Of a stretch of DNA of 64,000 nt, positions 57,108-64,000 are shown piece after piece (within the stretch, counting starts at the first letter, position 1; every line of letters starts with the position of its first letter). Source of the DNA: Phytohabitans houttuyneae (lineage in GTDB: Bacteria; Actinomycetota; Actinomycetes; Mycobacteriales; Micromonosporaceae); assembly GCF_011764425.1 (NCBI RefSeq), contig NZ_BLPF01000003.1:1-64000 (forward strand), written 5' to 3'. The notes beneath the pieces were generated by a model, which searched no databases, was not told where the DNA came from, and saw nothing but the letters and a program-made list of their open reading frames with translations. The position numbers and the translations under genes are program-made.

Positions 57108-57934
57108 GGGTTGAGCTTACCGAGAAGCCCGTTCAGCTGGCCGTAGTCCAGGTCGCTCGCCAGCGACTCGTACGTGCCGCTGCCCAGCACCTCGCGCATG
57201 CCGCGGCGGGCGTGCGCGTACGCGGACAGGGCGATCGACGCGCCGACGCTCACCCGCGCGACGCCGAGCTTGGCCAGATCGGGCACGGGCGGGGAGCCGG
57301 GACCCGCCATGATGTTGAGCGGCGCGTCGATGCCCTCGGCGAGGCGGGCGATCGTGTCCGCATCGGCCACGCCGGGCACGAAGATCCCGTCGGCGCCGGC
57401 GGCCAGGTAGGCGGCGGCCCGTTCGAGCGTGGCGTCCAGCCGGGTCGCCGGGTCACCGACCGCGCGCAGGTAGACGTCCGTGCGGGCGTTGACGAAGAGG
57501 GGTACCCCGGTCGCGGTGGCCGCCTCCCTCGTGGCCGCGAGGCGCTCGGCGTGCTCGGCGGTGTCGCGCAGCCCGGCGGGGCCGGCGTCCTCGATGTTGA
57601 TGCCGCACGCGCCGGCGTCGACGATCGCGCGCACGGTCTCCGCCACCCCCGCCGGGTCGGGCGCGTAGCCGCCCTCGACGTCCGCGGTGACCGGCACGCC
57701 CACCGCCGCCACGATCCGCGCGACTAGGCCGGCGGCGAGGTCGCGCCCGAGGTGGTCGCCGTCGGCCGCGCCGAGGCTCCACGCCACGCCCGCGCTGGTG
57801 GTGGCGACCGCCGCGGCGCCGGCGTCTTCGGCGAGGCGGGCGGTGGCGACGTCCCACGCGTTCGGGAGCACGAGGAGGGCGCCCGGCGCGTGCATGGCGC
57901 GGAAGGCGGCGGTCTTGTCGAGTTGGCTTGTCAT
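57104..57934 (-). CDS. Isocitrate lyase/PEP mutase superfamily protein (second paralogue)
   Basis: 276 residues from ATG 57934 (GGAGG upstream; GTG 57943 is possible). [67 protein letters not shown] and [14 protein letters not shown] define the family. It is clearly related to the gene at 52682 (same PNAWD, DxEGG, INIED, NARTD, FVPGV motifs) but divergent. First gene of the operon with the SDR. Confidence 0.88.
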   Translation of the reverse strand: MTSQLDKTAAFRAMHAPGALLVLPNAWDVATARLAEDAGAAAVATTSAGVAWSLGAADGDHLGRDLAAGLVARIVAAVGVPVTADVEGGYAPDPAGVAETVRAIVDAGACGINIEDAGPAGLRDTAEHAERLAATREAATATGVPLFVNARTDVYLRAVGDPATRLDATLERAAAYLAAGADGIFVPGVADADTIARLAEGIDAPLNIMAGPGSPPVPDLAKLGVARVSVGASIALSAYAHARRGMREVLGSGTYESLASDLDYGQLNGLLGKLNP

Positions 57935-58052
57935 GGCCTCCACTCCACCAGGTTCCGCCGCGCGGGGCTGGCCGTTTTCGGACGTGAACCGTCGTACATT
58001 GTTCGTGTCGTGCTCGCCCGCCGATCACCGCCGCTGGGGTTGACTGCGGCCT

Positions 58053-59621
58053 ATGACCGCTCACGTCCACCGCCGCGGCTTCCTTGCCGGCGTCGCGGGC
58101 GTCGCCGGCCTCGCGGCGGCCGCCCAGATCCCCGCCGCGCGGGCCACGGCCACGCCGCGGCCAGCCGGCTACCCGTTCACGCTGGGCGTTGCCAGCGGCG
58201 ACCCGACAGCGACCGGTGCCGTGCTGTGGACGCGGCTGGCGCCGGAGCCGTTCGCGCCCGGCGGCGGCATGCCGCGGCGGGCGGCAACCGTGGAGTGGCA
58301 GGTGGCCACCGACGCCCGCTTCCGCCAGGTGGTGCGCGAAGGCGTGGCGTGGGCGCTGCCGCAGCTCGCCCACTCGGTACACGTCGAGGTGGACGGGCTG
58401 CGCCCGGACCGCGAGTGGTTCTACCGCTTCCGCTACCGCGGCGACCTCTCGCCGGTCGGCCGCACCCGGACAGCGCCCGCGCCCCAGGCCGGTGCGGGTG
58501 GCGCGCTGGCGTTCGCGTTCGCGTCGTGCCAGGCGTGGGACAGCGGCTACTACCCGTCGTACCGCCACATGGCCGCCGAGGACCTCGACCTGGTGCTCCA
58601 CCTGGGCGACTACGTCTACGAGGGCGGCATCCCGGCGGACGGCGGCTACCGCGGCGTGGCGACGCCGGACGTGCTGCGCGAGGCGCCGCGCGACGTGGAG
58701 CGGTGGCGCATGCAGTACGCGCTCTACAAGAGCGACCCCGACCTGCAGGCGGCGCACGCCCGCTTCCCGTGGCTTGTCACGTGGGACGACCACGAGGTCC
58801 AGAACGACTACGCGAACACCGAGTCGCAGTACGAGGGCGACATCAGCGTGCTGCGCGCCGCCGCGTACCAGGCGTGGTACGAACACCAGCCGGTGCGCGC
58901 GCCGGCCCGCCCCGCCGCCGGCGGGCCGCGCATCTACCGCCGCCTGCGGTGGGGCCAGCTCGCGCAGGTCGACCTGGTGGACGGCCGCCAGTACCGCTCG
59001 ATCCCGCCGTGCGGGTGGGGCGAGGCGCAGGCGTGCCCCGAGGCGTACGACCCGTCGATCACGATGCTGGGCGAGGAGCAGGAGCGCTGGCTGTACCAGG
59101 GCTTCGCCGAGTCACGCGCGCGCTGGAACATCCTGGGCAGCAACGTGATGGTCGGCCGCCTTGACCACGACGGCGCGGCCGGCGACCTGCTGTGGCACGA
59201 CGCGTGGGACGGCTTTCCGGCGGCGCGCAACCGCCTCACGTCCGCGTGGGCGCGGCACCGGGTGAGCAACCCGGTGGTGGTGACGGGCGACTGGCACTCC
59301 ACGTTCGTCAACGACATCAAGCGCGACTTCGACAACCCGTCCTCGCCGGTGGTGGCCACCGAGTTCGTCGGCACGTCCATCTCCACGAACGGTGACGGCG
59401 AGGTCTACGGCCCTTACTACGGCCCGATGATCAGGTACAACCCGCACATCAGGTTCTTCGACGGCGACCGCCGCGGGTACGTGCGCTGCGAGGTGCGGCG
59501 GGCGGAGATGCGGGCGGAGCTGAGGGTGGTCTCGACGGTGAGCCGCCGCGACGCGCCGGAGTCGGTGTACGCGAGGTTTGCGGTGGAGGACGGGCGCCCG
59601 GGAGCGGTCCGCACCGCGTGA
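58053..59621 (+). CDS. phoD: Alkaline phosphatase D (PhoD), Tat-exported
   Basis: 522 residues. Tat-type signal HRRGFLAGVAGVAGLAAAAQ ending in PAARA. The PhoD metallophosphoesterase body shows YPFTLGVASGDPTATGAVLW, ASCQAWDSGYYPSYRHMA, LGDYVYEGG, WLVTWDDHEVQNDYA, SNVMVGRLDH and VTGDWHSTFVNDIK. It is a calcium/iron phosphodiesterase-phosphatase that recovers phosphate outside the cell. No PHO box was identified in the 118-bp gap to the divergent gene. Its stop lies 6 bp from the convergent coxG. Confidence 0.92.
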   Translation: MTAHVHRRGFLAGVAGVAGLAAAAQIPAARATATPRPAGYPFTLGVASGDPTATGAVLWTRLAPEPFAPGGGMPRRAATVEWQVATDARFRQVVREGVAWALPQLAHSVHVEVDGLRPDREWFYRFRYRGDLSPVGRTRTAPAPQAGAGGALAFAFASCQAWDSGYYPSYRHMAAEDLDLVLHLGDYVYEGGIPADGGYRGVATPDVLREAPRDVERWRMQYALYKSDPDLQAAHARFPWLVTWDDHEVQNDYANTESQYEGDISVLRAAAYQAWYEHQPVRAPARPAAGGPRIYRRLRWGQLAQVDLVDGRQYRSIPPCGWGEAQACPEAYDPSITMLGEEQERWLYQGFAESRARWNILGSNVMVGRLDHDGAAGDLLWHDAWDGFPAARNRLTSAWARHRVSNPVVVTGDWHSTFVNDIKRDFDNPSSPVVATEFVGTSISTNGDGEVYGPYYGPMIRYNPHIRFFDGDRRGYVRCEVRRAEMRAELRVVSTVSRRDAPESVYARFAVEDGRPGAVRTA

Positions 59622-59627
59622 GCCGCC

Positions 59628-60335
59628 TCAGACGAGCCAGACGAGCAGGATGATCGCGACCACGATCGCCAGTGCCACGGGGATCAGGCGGACCAGCACC
59701 GGAGCCGCCGCGGCCCGCAGCAAATCGACCGGGGCCGGCTCGCCCGCCGCGGGGATGTCGTCGGCGCCGGACTCGTGACCGGGCGCGGGACCCTCGCCGG
59801 CAGCGGCCGAAGCGGCCGAAGCGGCGGGAGCGGCGGGAGCGGCGGGAGCGGCGGGAGCGGCGGGAGCGGCCGTGGGAGAAGGGGACGGGGCCGACGACAG
59901 CACCGTCTCGCGGAGCGACGTCACGAACTGGTCCAGCAGCTTGCCGCTGACCTGCGCGATCGCCCCCCGCCCGAACTGCGCCAGCGGCCCCGCCACCGTC
60001 AGGTCGGTCGCCACCGTCACGCGGGTGCTGTCGCCCTCGCCGGTCAGGTCGGCGGTGACCACCGCGGACGCCCGCCCCGGCCCGCCGCTCTGCTTGCCAG
60101 TCGCCTCCAGGACGGCGTGATGGCGGGAAGCGTCGCGTTCGCGGAAGCGGGCCACGCCGGCGTACTGGGCGACGACCGGGCCGACCTTGACCCGCACCGT
60201 GCCATGGTAGTCGTCGCCGTCCACTTCGGTCAGTTTGGCGCCGGGCATGCAGGGTGCGATCCGTTCGACGTCGGTGAGGACGGCCCACGTCTCGTCCACC
60301 GGGCGGGGCACGACGAACTCATGGTCGAGGCGCAC
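59628..60335 (-). CDS. coxG: CoxG-like protein (SRPBCC domain with C-terminal membrane anchor)
   Basis: 235 residues from GTG 60335. The CoxG/SRPBCC domain spans about residues 1-150: LDHEFVVPRPVDETWAVLTD, MPGAKLTEVDGDDY, GRGAIAQVSGKLLDQFVTSL. A low-complexity Ala/Pro/Ser linker (partly encoded by a 9-bp tandem repeat) leads to a C-terminal transmembrane helix (LIPVALAIVVAIILLVWLV). CoxG anchors CO dehydrogenase to the membrane for electron transfer. It starts 3 bp after the XdhC-like gene. Confidence 0.88.
   Translation of the reverse strand: MRLDHEFVVPRPVDETWAVLTDVERIAPCMPGAKLTEVDGDDYHGTVRVKVGPVVAQYAGVARFRERDASRHHAVLEATGKQSGGPGRASAVVTADLTGEGDSTRVTVATDLTVAGPLAQFGRGAIAQVSGKLLDQFVTSLRETVLSSAPSPSPTAAPAAPAAPAAPAAPAASAASAAAGEGPAPGHESGADDIPAAGEPAPVDLLRAAAAPVLVRLIPVALAIVVAIILLVWLV
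59802..59873. repeat. 9-bp tandem repeat inside coxG
   Basis: Eight units of AGCGGCSSN type: two AGCGGCCGA, five identical AGCGGCGGG and one AGCGGCCGT. The period is a multiple of three, so the copy number changes the Ala/Pro linker length without frameshift. Confidence 0.9.
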
Positions 60336-60338
60336 GGG

Positions 60339-61096
60339 TCACTCCAGAACGGGCAGCAGGGAGGCTTTGGGCGGGACCACCGGAGGTGGGGGAGCGGCGC
60401 GCGGGCGGCTCGCGATGATCTCAGCGAGGATGGAGAGCGCCACCTCGGGGGCGGTGCGGGCGCCGATGTCGAGGCCGGCCGGCGAGTGCACCGCGGAGGT
60501 GTCCACGTCCAAAGAGGACAGGACGGCGGAGCCGCGGCGGCGGCTGGCGACAAGGGCGACGTACGGCACACCGGTCCGCAGCGCGGCCGTGAGCACCGGC
60601 TCCTCGTCGTGGCCGTGCGAGGCGACGACCACCGCGACCGCGTCCGGCGGGATCGGCGCGGACGGGTCGACGACCGCGGTCACCTGGTAGCCCAGCGGGC
60701 CGCCGAGCGCGGCGAGGGCTCGGGCGACCGGGGCGTCGCCGAGGACGTGTACCAGCGGCGGCGGGAGCATCGGCTCCAGGAAGATGTCGAGCGCGCCGCC
60801 GGACAGGCACGGGTTGGCGACGGTGACCGCTCCCTCCTCGGCCGGCGCGTCCCCGGCCGAGGGGGTGATGTGCAGCAGCGTCGACTCGCCGGTGGTCAGC
60901 AGGCGCAGGCCCTGCGCCAGCACCGTCGACGTGGCGCAGGTGCCGCCCACGAAGCCGTCCAGCGTGCCGTCGGCCAGGATCAGCGCGGTGTCGCCGGCCT
61001 TCGCGCTCGTGGGACGCTGGGCCCGGACCACCGTCGCCATCACGAACGGCTTGCGCTGGGCGCGCAGGTCCGAGGCCCGCAGCATCAGGTCGGTTC

Positions 61097-61100
<4 letters not shown>
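60339..61100 (-). CDS. XdhC/CoxI (CoxF-type) molybdoenzyme maturation protein
   Basis: 253 residues from ATG 61100, overlapping the coxL stop (ATGA). The N-terminal XdhC part includes KPFVMATVVRAQRPTSAKAG and FVGGTCATSTVLAQGLRLL, where the Cys is in the usual GGC position. The C-terminal Rossmann-type part is LVHVLGDAPVARALAALGG, VVASHGHDEE and YVALVASRRRG, ending GLDIGARTAPEVALSILAEI. XdhC-type proteins insert or modify (sulfurate) the molybdenum cofactor, here for CO dehydrogenase. Confidence 0.87.
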
Positions 61101-63486
<2,386 letters not shown>

Positions 63487-63490
<4 letters not shown>

Positions 63491-63948
63491 GACTTGTTCA
63501 CCGCCGCCCACTGGACCGAACGCACAATGTTTTCGTAGCCGGTGCAGCGGCACGCCTGCCCGGAGATCGCCTCGCGGATCTCGTTTTCGGACGGATCGGG
63601 GTTGCGGTCGAGCAACCAGCGGGCGGTCATCATCATGCCCGGCGTGCAGAAGCCGCACTGCAGGCCGTGGCACTGCACGAAGCCCTGCTGCACCGGGTCG
63701 AGCGTGGCGCCGTCGGCCAGCCCTTCGACCGTCCGCACCGTACGACCGTCGGCCATCACGGCGAGCACGGTGCACGACTTCACCGGGGTGCCGTCGAGCC
63801 AGACCACGCACACGCCGCAGTTGGAGGTGTCGCAACCCCAGTGGGTGCCGGTGAGGCCGAGCGTGTCGCGCAGGAAGTGGACGAGCAGCAGCCGCGGCTC
63901 GACGTCCGCGGTGTGCTCGTCCCCGTTGACGGTGACGGTGATCTGCAT
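63487..63948 (-). CDS. coxS: Carbon monoxide dehydrogenase small (iron-sulfur) subunit
   Basis: 153 residues from ATG 63948. The N-terminal plant-type [2Fe-2S] cluster is CDTSNCGVC plus a later Cys (VKSCTVLA). The C-terminal cluster is QCGFCTPGMMM and ACRCTGYENI, the standard layout of this subunit in the xanthine oxidase superfamily. It overlaps coxL downstream (ATGA) and coxM upstream (TGATG), consistent with the coxM-coxS-coxL order. Confidence 0.95.
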
Positions 63949-64000
63949 CAGATCGCCCCTCTCGCTCGCTCGACCGCCCGGCGCAACGCGCGGGTGGTCA
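63948..64000 (-). CDS. coxM: Probable CO dehydrogenase medium (FAD) subunit, last 16 residues
   Basis: An open frame enters from the right edge and ends ALRRAVERARGAI at a stop overlapping the coxS start by one base (TGATG). The position in the conserved coxM-coxS-coxL order is the main evidence; the fragment is too short for a domain call. Confidence 0.6.
   Translation of the reverse strand, partial: TTRALRRAVERARGAI

Noticed and set aside
59802-59873. Tandem repeats as a CRISPR array
   Set aside because: Units are 9 bp without spacers and lie inside a coding linker; no cas gene nearby.

Overview
This is 64 kb of very GC-rich DNA with many GTG starts, dense short operons joined by ATGA/GTGA overlaps, SigE-type ECF sigma factors and hydroxamate siderophore genes. 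It is a filamentous actinomycete. An interspersed repeat near 24.04-24.12 kb, whose translation contains [12 protein letters not shown], is one I associate with Micromonosporaceae; that family placement is an inference.

Layout. 0-5.6 kb: end of a dihydrolipoamide dehydrogenase gene, a PadR regulator with a membrane PH-domain protein, a methyltransferase, an RsbV/RsbU-like pair and a DUF3500 gene. 5.6-9.4 kb: a DRR-type ABC exporter divergent from a histidine kinase/response regulator pair. 9.4-15.0 kb: an amino acid dehydrogenase, then exported proteins (Cip1-like, DUF305, LVIVD-repeat, and a lytic polysaccharide monooxygenase with CBM2). 15.1-19.7 kb: ECF sigma factor with membrane partner, an orphan MazF, a GntR regulator with a sialidase that share an operator-like site, and a HesB-like protein.

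19.9-45.7 kb is the centrepiece: an iron-regulated hydroxamate siderophore locus. It holds a LuxR-type regulator with two receiver-HTH units, an N-hydroxyornithine formyltransferase and an ornithine N5-monooxygenase transcribed divergently from a region with two iron boxes, a single 5,837-residue NRPS, an MbtH protein and a two-gene ABC exporter with its own iron box. The NRPS reads A-MT-T / C-A-T / C-A-MT-T / C-A-T / C-A-T-E and has no thioesterase. One A domain carries exactly the published N5-hydroxyornithine code, and two others have near-identical codes, so a partly N-methylated pentapeptide hydroxamate is predicted. Remnants of the uptake system (a FecB-type lipoprotein and a FecCD permease, both internally deleted) flank the NRPS and exporter block.

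45.9-54.6 kb: a DeoR-regulated sugar or polyol ABC importer with a zinc dehydrogenase, a methyltransferase, a P450-like protein, an isocitrate lyase/PEP mutase family enzyme and a class A beta-lactamase-like hydrolase. 54.7-59.6 kb: an MFS exporter, an SDR with a second isocitrate lyase/PEP mutase paralogue, and a Tat-exported PhoD phosphatase. 59.6-64 kb, minus strand: aerobic carbon monoxide dehydrogenase genes (coxM end, coxS, coxL with the form I active-site motif, an XdhC/CoxF-like gene, coxG).

Nine otherwise intact genes are broken by eleven single-base shifts, all in runs of G or C. These look more like sequencing or assembly indels than pseudogenes, so I annotate the repaired genes as single features and mark each shift. 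No tRNA, rRNA, CRISPR array, transposase or integrase was found.
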